Assembly (NCBI GenBank): GCA_017546785.1
Contig: JAFYRW010000008.1
Span: 1 to 33,951, forward strand
Length of the DNA stretch: 33,951 nucleotides
Direction of reading: 5' to 3'
Source of the DNA: Bacteroidaceae bacterium
Lineage (GTDB): Bacteria > Bacteroidota > Bacteroidia > Bacteroidales > Bacteroidaceae
Of this stretch, positions 24,511 through 32,445 are shown piece by piece. The position numbers were made by a program, and so were the translations under genes. The notes beneath the pieces are model-generated. The model was not told where the DNA came from, ran no database searches, and worked only from the letters and a program-made list of their open reading frames with translations. Numbering within the stretch: position 1 is the first letter of the stretch; the number at the start of each line of letters is the position of its first letter.

Positions 24511-25788
24511 TTATTTGACTTTCATTTTCATAAACCAATTCTCATTGAATGTAATTCCGATATTCAATCTCAGATAGTTCTCTTCGATCATACCGGTTGT
24601 TGCAGGGCTTATATGTACATATTCGCCCGAAATGTGTATAAGAGAGTTTACATTGTAGTCGTTTCTTATAGGTATCGATACTCCGATGCTTGCTCCGTAT
24701 TCGTTGTATCCCTTATTGCCGTTTATCTTTGTGTATGGCTGTGCAAAATATACTCCTGCGCGATAGGACATTATCTTTAGAAGATTGCGCGAGATAATGT
24801 TGGGAGAATACTCTATTCCGGCTGAAACTTTGCTACGGTTGGTGCCGCTGCTGCCGTCGCCAAAGAAAGTTGCTGTTTCCCACATCTGATAGGTGTAGTC
24901 TGCACCGAACAACCAGCGGTCGTCAATGTTGTACCACAATCCTCCGCCGAATGTATGGGGTAGATTGAATCCGTTGGCAATAGCTAGTGTGTCGCTGCCT
25001 GCAGCATCAATAGCTCCGTTTATGAGCGTATGCGTGATTTTTTTTGCATTGACATTAAGGTCGTGGCCAAGAGAGTATGTTGCTCCGAATGTCAGGCTGT
25101 TTTTTTTATTGAATTGGGCGACATACTGTAGTCCAAAGTCCAATTTGTAATTCGATACTCCAATAGAGTAGTTGCGGGCACGGTTGTGCGCTGCTGTGTT
25201 GTTCTCTATGGTACTTGTAATGGAGTGCGAGATATCACCATATAAATAAGAGGCCATTGCTCCTATTGAAAAATTCTTGAACGGACTCCAGCCGAGTCCT
25301 ATGAATGGCTGATAAATGCCTCCCGAACCTAAATAGCTCTCGCTGCTTGTTGCGCTGTCGTCACCACCCATTTTTGTTGTGTTAGAGAATGAGTATCCTA
25401 CTTTTGAGTAGGGAAGGAATCCTGCGCTCATTCCCAATCCTTTGCATATACGGAATTTAATGGCTACATAGTCGAAACTTGCATTGTAGGCGTTTACACT
25501 TTTGCCGCTCTCTTTGAAATTGCCATATTGTAAAGAGAATCCTGCCTCGAAAAGCATAGACAATGAGTCTATTGCCGTAAACGATGCGGGGTTCAAAAGG
25601 TTTATGTATGAGTTGCTGCGTAGAGCGTATCCTAATCCACCTAACTGACGGTTCACGCCCAGACTCTGATTGGATAGTATTCCTAATCCGTATCGCGAAT
25701 AGGGCGAGTTTATTCCATTCTCGGCAAATATGGGAAATGCGAGAATAAAGGATAATAGTATGGTAATTAGTCTCTTATTTACTGCCAT
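24511..25788 (-). CDS. Outer-membrane beta-barrel protein, FadL/OmpP1-like
   Basis: 425 residues with a signal peptide (cleavage near Ala22). The mature N-terminus NSPYSRYGLGIL leads to a YINLLNPASF segment with Asn66-Pro67-Ala68, like the NPA motif of the FadL hatch. Alternating amphipathic strands with aromatic ends then run to the C-terminus (GLGWSPFKNFSIGAMASYLYG, KLDFGLQYVAQFNKKNSLTFGATY). FadL relatives carry hydrophobic compounds across the outer membrane; the substrate here is unknown and a FadL assignment rests on the NPA segment only. It overlaps the end of coaX by 14 bases. Confidence 0.72.
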   Translation of the reverse strand: MAVNKRLITILLSFILAFPIFAENGINSPYSRYGLGILSNQSLGVNRQLGGLGYALRSNSYINLLNPASFTAIDSLSMLFEAGFSLQYGNFKESGKSVNAYNASFDYVAIKFRICKGLGMSAGFLPYSKVGYSFSNTTKMGGDDSATSSESYLGSGGIYQPFIGLGWSPFKNFSIGAMASYLYGDISHSITSTIENNTAAHNRARNYSIGVSNYKLDFGLQYVAQFNKKNSLTFGATYSLGHDLNVNAKKITHTLINGAIDAAGSDTLAIANGFNLPHTFGGGLWYNIDDRWLFGADYTYQMWETATFFGDGSSGTNRSKVSAGIEYSPNIISRNLLKIMSYRAGVYFAQPYTKINGNKGYNEYGASIGVSIPIRNDYNVNSLIHISGEYVHISPATTGMIEENYLRLNIGITFNENWFMKMKVK

Positions 25789-26503
25789 TTTCTGTTAAAA
25801 TTCTGTTCAGTCCCTTTGCTACAAGGAACTTGTCTGCAAATATGCGATTTTTTATCTTACCAATCAATGCTTTTTCGTCTCCACCTGTTAAAAAAACCAA
25901 AAGGTCGGGATATTTTTGTCTAAAATAGTTTATATATCCGTCAATTTCGTGGCAAACACCCCAAATTACTCCGCAGCGTATGGCTGTCTCGGTGTCGTAA
26001 CCTATGGCGGGTGTCTCGCCCTCTTTTTCTACCTGTGGCAATTTGCTTGTAAATTGATGCAATGCCGTCAGTCTCATCTTGATTCCGGGAGAAATGTTGC
26101 CTCCCAAGAATTTGCCCTGAGCATCGACAAAGTCAATAGTTATTGCGCTGCCTGCGTCTATTATCAAAATATCTTTGCCCGGAGCCTCGCTGATGGCTCC
26201 TATTGCTGCTGCCAGCCTGTCGCTGCCAAGCTTTTGCGGGGTGCGATAGAGAATGTTTATAGGCAGAGGCGTAGCGCTTGTGAACCAAATGGTGTCTGGG
26301 TACTCTGCAAACAGTTTTTCTTTATCTTTCTCCTTGAATTCTACAACCGACGAGACAATGATATTCTTTACCTCATATTCTTTTGCAATATCGGCAATAA
26401 AGTTCAATGCTGTGTTCTCTCTTCTTCCCTTTAGAATTATCGCATCTCCTTGAAAAAGAAAGAATTTACTGCTGTTGTTGCCGATGTCAATTATAAGGTT
26501 CAA
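25775..26503 (-). CDS. coaX: Type III pantothenate kinase
   Basis: First step of coenzyme A synthesis; cytoplasmic, ASKHA fold. With a TTG start at 26503 the protein is 242 residues and begins MNLIIDIGNNSSK, the normal N-terminus with the phosphate-binding Asp. An upstream TTG at 26539 would add 12 residues, but it lies inside the -7 promoter box and cannot be on the transcript. Other family motifs: GSDRLAAAIGA, ILIIDAGSAITIDFVD, FLGGNISPGIKMR, and VFLTGGD. It is the first gene of the five-gene minus-strand run and overlaps the barrel gene by 14 bases. Confidence 0.93.
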   Translation of the reverse strand: MNLIIDIGNNSSKFFLFQGDAIILKGRRENTALNFIADIAKEYEVKNIIVSSVVEFKEKDKEKLFAEYPDTIWFTSATPLPINILYRTPQKLGSDRLAAAIGAISEAPGKDILIIDAGSAITIDFVDAQGKFLGGNISPGIKMRLTALHQFTSKLPQVEKEGETPAIGYDTETAIRCGVIWGVCHEIDGYINYFRQKYPDLLVFLTGGDEKALIGKIKNRIFADKFLVAKGLNRILTENGSK

Positions 26504-26536
26504 AATGTTGTCTGTGATGTGTATGTAAAAACTTTG

Positions 26537-26568
26537 CAAAGTTAATGTAAAATTCTTTAGATAGCAAA
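26537..26568 (-). promoter_or_regulatory. Promoter of the coaX envelope operon
   Basis: On the minus strand TTTG (26565-26568), 20 bases, then TAACTTTG (26537-26544): perfect matches to both Bacteroidetes promoter elements at the same spacing as rlmH/nadC. The expected start of transcription near 26530 gives a leader of about 27 bases. Confidence 0.75.
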
Positions 26569-26670
26569 TTAAAAATTAAAAGCTGTGGCTAAATTTCCTC
26601 TTTTGAATACTACTCTGACGCCTTTATTCTTATTTGCTCGAAATAAGGTTAATTTTAATAATAAAATTAC

Positions 26671-26678
26671 TATCTTTG
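26671..26678 (+). promoter_or_regulatory. Candidate -7 box for the GH89 operon
   Basis: TATCTTTG, a perfect TAnnTTTG followed by C, 72 bases before the GH89 start. The position 20-21 bases upstream has no TTTG, so an activator may be needed if this is the promoter. Confidence 0.5.
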
Positions 26679-26749
26679 CAAATTATGTGCGTGTGCCTTT
26701 GTGCGTTATTTATTTTATTAGTACAAATTTTAAGATATAATAGTTGTTA

Positions 26750-29700
26750 ATGAAAAGAGTATCAGCTTTTTTATTGCTTTTGCTGTTGATTGTTGCAGTT
26801 CAAGCTCAAACAGTTAATCCTGTTCCTATTGTGAATCTGTTGGATAGGGTTACGGGCGGTAATGCCGATAAGTTCGTTACTGTTGTTGATAAGTCGGTTG
26901 CCGATAGTGGAAAAGATGTCTTTGTGATCACCTCGGCCGATGGTAAGCCTTGTATCAAAGGTAACAATGTGCTTGCGGTTGCAACGGGTGTAAATTGGTA
27001 TCTTAATCATTATGCACATATAAATCTTACTTGGAATAATCCGACGACCAATCTTGACGGCGTGTCGTTGCCTGTTCCATCCTCGGCCGAAAAGCATACA
27101 AGCAGTGCCGACTACAGATATTATCTGAACTATTGTACATTCTCTTATTCAATGGCCTTCTGGACCTGGGAGCGTTGGCAGCAGGAGATTGACTGGATGG
27201 CTCTGCACGGAATAAATATGCCTCTGGTGCTTGTCGGTCTCGAAACTGTGTGGAAAAATGTCCTTACAGAGCTTGGATACTCAAAAAATGAGATAAACGA
27301 GTTTGTGGCAGGTCCCGGATTTATGGCTTGGTTCGCAATGAACAATCTCGAGGGATGGGGCGGTACCGGTGCCGGAATGCAGGGTAACCCCGACTGGTGG
27401 TATGCGCGTCAAGGGGAACTTTGCGTTAAGATTCTCGATGCTATGCGCGACTATGGAATGAGTCCTGTGCTGCCGGGATACAGCGGAATGGTGCCCAACA
27501 GTATGCGTGGCAAGCAGCCTTCGTGGAAGATTATAGAGTCGGGAACGTGGGCCGGAGGATATACACGCCCCGATATTCTGAGTCCCGAGGATACAAAGAA
27601 CTTTGAGTATATGTCCGAAATTTATTATCGTCACCTTAAAAATCTGATGGGTGTCTCGGAGTTTTATAGTATGGACCCTTTCCACGAGGGAGGCGTTCCC
27701 ACCGGACAGGTATCAATATCGGGCTGTTACAATGGTGTGATGAGTGCGATGGACAAATATGCCGTAACAGCCGATGAACTCTCGACGTTGGGTGTCGAAA
27801 AGCCAAAATGGGTGGTGCAGTATTGGCAGAATCTTCCCAATTCCTCGGCTTTTGCATCGGTGAAGGTTGAGAATCCCGACCGCTTTATTGCTCTCGACCT
27901 CTTCTCGGACGGTAACCCCAATTGGAGTGGTAACCATTATGCGGGACACGATTTTGTCTATTGTATGCTGCACAATTTCGGTGGACGTACAGGATTGCAC
28001 GGACGTATGGCAAAGACAATTGCCGGTTATTATGCTGCACTTAAGAAAGGTAATATGAGAGGCGTTGGTGCTACTCCCGAGGGAATAGAGACTAATCCAA
28101 TGCTTTATGATATGCTCTTTGAACTTCCGTGGATTGAGAATGAGCCTAATCCTCAAGAGTGGTTGCGCGAATATGCCCATACACGATACGGAGTAGAGAG
28201 TGAGGCTGCGCACGCTGCGTGGGTGAAATTGCTTAATTCGGTACACAATTGTACGGTAGATGGTCAGCAGGGAACAACAGAGCCTGTTGTGTGTGCACGT
28301 CCCGCTTGGGTTGTAGACCGTGTGTCGAGCTGGAGTAAGGCTGCTATCTATTGGGACGTACAGGATGTATTGTCGGCCGCCGACCTTTTGCTCTCTATGG
28401 ATAATATTCCCGAAGCTTCGCGTAGCAATTACGAGTATGACGTTGTTGATGTTGTGCGTCAGACGATTGTGGACTTTGCCTACTATCTGTTGCCAAAGGT
28501 TAAAAGTGCCTACGACAGTGGCAATACTGCCGAGTATGAGCGTCTGTACCAACTCTTCCTGCAGATGATTCTCGACCTTGACAATATGCTTGCCACAAAT
28601 GAGTATTTTACTCTCGAACACTGGACAACAATGGCTCGCGATATTACTGATGAGGTTAATGGCACATCTGTAGCCGATAAGAATTGGTTGGAGTGGAATG
28701 CCCGCACACAGATAACAGTATGGGCCAACAGCGACGGTAATCTGCACGATTATTCTAACCGTTGCTGGTCGGGATTGCTCAAGGATTTCCACTATGCCCG
28801 TTGGAAACAGTTCTTTGAGTCTAATGGCTATGCTCCCTCGGGCGGTTGGTTCAAATGGGAGAAGGCGTGGACCGAGAATTTCGGTATCTCGTACGAAAAT
28901 AGCTCATCGGACGAGAATGGCGTAGAGGTTGCACGTGTGGCATTCGCCAAATATTTTGGTACGATAGACGATTCCCGTGGCGCAAAATTCCATTTCCCCT
29001 ATGGTGTGCCGTTCGATGCTTCGGAGAAGGTTGTCAGCGAGGCTTATCGCGGCGAATCATATTCGTTGCCTCTGAATTTGAACGGCAACGTAACTGTTAA
29101 GGAGGCGTGGATTGACCTTAATGCCGACCTTGCACAGAGTGCCGATGAAATTCTGCCTTGCAATGGCGTTAAAGTAGAACTTCCTGCCAATGCTGTTATC
29201 GGACAATTGACAGCAATGGTTACTCTCTCTGATGCAACAGTTGTTACATATAAGATAGCAATGCGCGAGAGAATAACATCGCCCCGCAAGGTGGAGGTCA
29301 AAAGTTCCGATGCTATGACTGGCAGTGTAGCCATAGAGGGCAGCAACAAAAGTTCGGTAAATAATACCGAGCCTGTGACTGTTGTGGCAACAGCCGCTGC
29401 CGGATACGATTTTTACTGTTGGGTGGATGCTGACGGAAAAACCGTAAGCAACAAGAATCCTTATACCTATTATGCAAAGGAGCCTGCAACATTTGTGGCT
29501 AAATTTCTTGTGAACAAATGGGGCGTTCCTATTGAGGACCTCACCGATATTTCCGACGTAAAGAGCTATTCTCAGTATCTCGAGAAGATAACATTGGCAC
29601 GATACGATTCTCCAGCCGAGGTAATATACAGCGTCGATGCCTGTCCCGATAAACTTTTCAATACATTGCCCGAAATTGTAAATGTTGCCCGTGGCAGCAG

Positions 29701-31255
29701 TTTCGATATTGCGTGGGGCGACAATGCTGCCAATGGAATGAAATATTGCTATCTTTCGGCATATATCGACCTTAATGTCGATGGCGATTTTGACGACGAC
29801 GGGGAATTGGTTAAGGTGCTTGGCACATTGAGCGCACAGAATAGTGCTGTGTGCGATGGTAACGTTAATGTGTTGTTGCCCTATGATATCCCGTTGGGAG
29901 TTACGCATATGCGTCTGCGCTTCGATGGCGCGTGGAAGGGTGGCTACAATTCTTCGACAAAGGCTTTCCCCGCAAAGGCTACCGCCAACCGTATGATTTA
30001 CGAGATTGTGCTTAATGTCACAGAATATCCCGAGATAGCATCTTTGGTTACCGTTGAGTCGAACAACGAAGAATTGGGAAAGGTATCTATGCTTGCCGAT
30101 GGCCTTATTGGTGAATTTACCGGTACAGCTTCAATTGCTTCGGGATTGGAGATTACGCTCAAGGCAACGCCTTTGAATGGTGCAAAATTCATCTGCTGGA
30201 AGGACCAGTATGGTCGTGTAATAAGCAATGAACCGTTGCATAAAATGTACGCTGTAGAGAAAGGAACCTATACTGCGGTTTTTATGAATAGTCTCGTGCT
30301 CAACGGTTGGGAGTTTGAATACGAGGCTTCAGGAGCAGAGATTATACTATCGAATGTTGTAAAAAGCGGAGAGGGTAATCTTATTATTCCCAACGAAATA
30401 ACAGTAGACAATGAAAAGTTTACAATTGTTGGATTTTCTAATTCTCTTTTTGCCGGAAATACCCGATTGACTACGTTGACGCTGCCCGTATCACTCAGAA
30501 GTATAGGCGATAATTTGCTGCAGAATACAAGAGTCGATGGTAACGGCAAGGTACAGATTATATCTGTGGCCGAGCCTGTGGAGTCGTTCAAAGAATGGAG
30601 AATAGAGGGAAAGGCCTTTTATAATGGTGTGTCGTACAACGAGTGGGGTAGCGGGCTTCTTGCTAGCGGTGCCGAGCCTCTTGCTGCAACATATAATGGC
30701 GGATTTCAGATATATTTGGGGAAGAACGGCAATATTGTAATGAAAATTGGTGGAGGCAATGAGTATTCATTGGATAACCCAAATTGCATTATTGATGCTA
30801 ACAGTAATTTCTCTTTTATTGTAAAGAATGATGCTGCAGGCAATGTTTCTGTGTCCTTGACAAATGCTTCTGGGGTTACCGGAACAAAAAGCGTTGTCGC
30901 AGTAATGAATACATTCTCCTCTCTCTCGTCGGCATTGTCTGCAGGAACAAATATTACAAGCCTTAAGATATATGCGGGAGATATTCCTTCGCCTTTTAAA
31001 GGATGTTCGAATCTTGTGAATATTTATGTTAGTGAGGGTAACAAGAACTACTCTTCGGTAGACGGTGTGCTCTACAACAAGGATGCTACAAAGCTTATCT
31101 TTTATCCCGAGGGACGAAAGACTGCTGTCGATGCTGTAGTGTCGCAGCATAAGGAGTCCTTGACATACAATATTGATGGGGTAAAGGTCGGCTCTGTGGT
31201 TAATTCCGGAGTATATATCAAAAATGGTAAAAAAGTTTATATTGATTGTAAATGA
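26750..31255 (+). CDS. Multidomain alpha-N-acetylglucosaminidase (GH89, NAGLU-like), exported
   Basis: Removes terminal alpha-linked N-acetylglucosamine from glycans. The ATG at 26750 gives 1501 residues with a clear signal peptide (cleavage after AVQA); a TTG two codons earlier is less likely. Order: small N-terminal domain (about 25-105), catalytic barrel (about 110-450) starting YRYYLNYCTFSYSMAFW, and an all-helical domain (about 455-700). Glu313 in SMDPFHEGGVP and Glu444 in ATPEGIETN line up by eye with catalytic Glu316 and Glu446 of human NAGLU. Then come an InlB-B-like repeat (about 845-920), a GEVED-like domain (about 921-1090), a second InlB-B-like repeat (about 1094-1180), BspA-like leucine-rich segments split by an extra module (about 1182-1460), and a C-terminal YNIDGVKV...GVYIKNGKKVYI segment like type IX sorting tails. 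The next gene overlaps by 4 bases. Confidence 0.92.
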   Translation: MKRVSAFLLLLLLIVAVQAQTVNPVPIVNLLDRVTGGNADKFVTVVDKSVADSGKDVFVITSADGKPCIKGNNVLAVATGVNWYLNHYAHINLTWNNPTTNLDGVSLPVPSSAEKHTSSADYRYYLNYCTFSYSMAFWTWERWQQEIDWMALHGINMPLVLVGLETVWKNVLTELGYSKNEINEFVAGPGFMAWFAMNNLEGWGGTGAGMQGNPDWWYARQGELCVKILDAMRDYGMSPVLPGYSGMVPNSMRGKQPSWKIIESGTWAGGYTRPDILSPEDTKNFEYMSEIYYRHLKNLMGVSEFYSMDPFHEGGVPTGQVSISGCYNGVMSAMDKYAVTADELSTLGVEKPKWVVQYWQNLPNSSAFASVKVENPDRFIALDLFSDGNPNWSGNHYAGHDFVYCMLHNFGGRTGLHGRMAKTIAGYYAALKKGNMRGVGATPEGIETNPMLYDMLFELPWIENEPNPQEWLREYAHTRYGVESEAAHAAWVKLLNSVHNCTVDGQQGTTEPVVCARPAWVVDRVSSWSKAAIYWDVQDVLSAADLLLSMDNIPEASRSNYEYDVVDVVRQTIVDFAYYLLPKVKSAYDSGNTAEYERLYQLFLQMILDLDNMLATNEYFTLEHWTTMARDITDEVNGTSVADKNWLEWNARTQITVWANSDGNLHDYSNRCWSGLLKDFHYARWKQFFESNGYAPSGGWFKWEKAWTENFGISYENSSSDENGVEVARVAFAKYFGTIDDSRGAKFHFPYGVPFDASEKVVSEAYRGESYSLPLNLNGNVTVKEAWIDLNADLAQSADEILPCNGVKVELPANAVIGQLTAMVTLSDATVVTYKIAMRERITSPRKVEVKSSDAMTGSVAIEGSNKSSVNNTEPVTVVATAAAGYDFYCWVDADGKTVSNKNPYTYYAKEPATFVAKFLVNKWGVPIEDLTDISDVKSYSQYLEKITLARYDSPAEVIYSVDACPDKLFNTLPEIVNVARGSSFDIAWGDNAANGMKYCYLSAYIDLNVDGDFDDDGELVKVLGTLSAQNSAVCDGNVNVLLPYDIPLGVTHMRLRFDGAWKGGYNSSTKAFPAKATANRMIYEIVLNVTEYPEIASLVTVESNNEELGKVSMLADGLIGEFTGTASIASGLEITLKATPLNGAKFICWKDQYGRVISNEPLHKMYAVEKGTYTAVFMNSLVLNGWEFEYEASGAEIILSNVVKSGEGNLIIPNEITVDNEKFTIVGFSNSLFAGNTRLTTLTLPVSLRSIGDNLLQNTRVDGNGKVQIISVAEPVESFKEWRIEGKAFYNGVSYNEWGSGLLASGAEPLAATYNGGFQIYLGKNGNIVMKIGGGNEYSLDNPNCIIDANSNFSFIVKNDAAGNVSVSLTNASGVTGTKSVVAVMNTFSSLSSALSAGTNITSLKIYAGDIPSPFKGCSNLVNIYVSEGNKNYSSVDGVLYNKDATKLIFYPEGRKTAVDAVVSQHKESLTYNIDGVKVGSVVNSGVYIKNGKKVYIDCK

Positions 31256-32445
31256 ATAGAATGACTCGTTTTTGTAGAAAGTTTTTTGCGGTTGTAATAT
31301 TCTGCTCTATTTCAGTGTCGCTTGCTGCGCAGGAGCGCAGAGTAAGCTTGCTTACCTGCTCGCCCGGAGAGGCTGTGTACGAACTTTTCGGACACACGGC
31401 TGTACGAGTGGTCGATAGCAGCAGGGACATTGACGTTGTGTTCAACTATGGTCTTTTCAGTTTTAATGAGCCTAATTTTGTATGGCGATTCATTTTGGGA
31501 GAGACTGATTATCTGTTGGGAGTCGTTGATTATGAGTATTTCATAGGGGAATATGCCGTGAGAGGTTCGGGTGTTACCGAACAGGTGATAAATATCGATG
31601 ACAAGCAGTCTGAAAAGCTACTTAATGCTTTGATTGTTAATACAATGCCTTCCAATAGAAAGTATCGCTATAATTTCTTTTTCAATAACTGCACTACAAA
31701 AGCACGCGATAAGATTTTCGAGGCGTTGGGCGGTACAAATGCCGTGGAGTATCCGACACCCTCTATTGGTGAGGATATGAGCTACCGCGATATTCTGCAT
31801 CGTTATACAGCGGGTAATCCGTGGACAAGCTTCGGAATAGACCTTCTGTTGGGTGCTCCTGCCGATGTAAAGGCCGGCAGAGAGGGTGCGCAGTTTGCTC
31901 CTCTGATTCTTATGGACGAGCTTACCGCTGCAACAATAAAGAGTGACGGTGGCAGCAGACCTTTTGTAGCGGAGCAGCAGGAATTGTTGCTGCCCGATGA
32001 AAAGAGTGTGGTAAAGAGTAATCTGACACCATTCAATGTGTCGCTCTTGTTCCTGCTCTTTACCTTAGTGGTGATGCTTGTAGAGAAACGCAAGAAAAGA
32101 TGCTATTGGGCTTGGGATATCCTGCTTATGGGAATGCAGGGATTATCGGGTATTATGCTGACATTTATGGTGCTCTTTTCGCAGCATCCCGCGGTAGATG
32201 TCAATTGGTTGCTGATACTGCTTAACCCTGTTTCGTTGATTATATTGCCGCTGTATATATATAGTGTATGCAAGGATAAAACACCTCAAATATTATGGGT
32301 TGAGGTTGCAATGGTAGCAGCATTTCTGCTTGCTACTCCCTTTGTTCCACAATGTTTCCCTGTGGCATTGTATCCATTCGCCATTGCGATATTAGTACGT
32401 TCTTTATTCGAAATATATAAAAAGAGTATATGCGCATTAGATTGA
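31252..32445 (+). CDS. DUF4105 membrane protein (Lnb-like periplasmic domain)
   Basis: 397 residues with a signal peptide (cleavage near Ala26). The DUF4105 domain (about 28-260) carries the invariant-looking His48 in YELFGHTAVRV and Cys147 in NFFFNNCTTKARD. A His-before-Cys order is that of circularly permuted papain-like hydrolases (YaeF/YiiX type), so a thiol hydrolase is a reasonable guess but not shown. From about residue 265 there are four to five membrane helices (SLLFLLFTLVVMLVE, WLLILLNPVSLIILPLYIY, VAMVAAFLLATPFVP) ending in a basic tail. ATGA overlap with the GH89 gene and a 16-base overlap with the next gene indicate one operon. Confidence 0.82.
   Translation: MNRMTRFCRKFFAVVIFCSISVSLAAQERRVSLLTCSPGEAVYELFGHTAVRVVDSSRDIDVVFNYGLFSFNEPNFVWRFILGETDYLLGVVDYEYFIGEYAVRGSGVTEQVINIDDKQSEKLLNALIVNTMPSNRKYRYNFFFNNCTTKARDKIFEALGGTNAVEYPTPSIGEDMSYRDILHRYTAGNPWTSFGIDLLLGAPADVKAGREGAQFAPLILMDELTAATIKSDGGSRPFVAEQQELLLPDEKSVVKSNLTPFNVSLLFLLFTLVVMLVEKRKKRCYWAWDILLMGMQGLSGIMLTFMVLFSQHPAVDVNWLLILLNPVSLIILPLYIYSVCKDKTPQILWVEVAMVAAFLLATPFVPQCFPVALYPFAIAILVRSLFEIYKKSICALD

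Noticed and set aside
27713-28792. 359-residue minus-strand frame opposite GH89
   Set aside because: It is antisense to the catalytic region, without signal peptide or recognisable motif.
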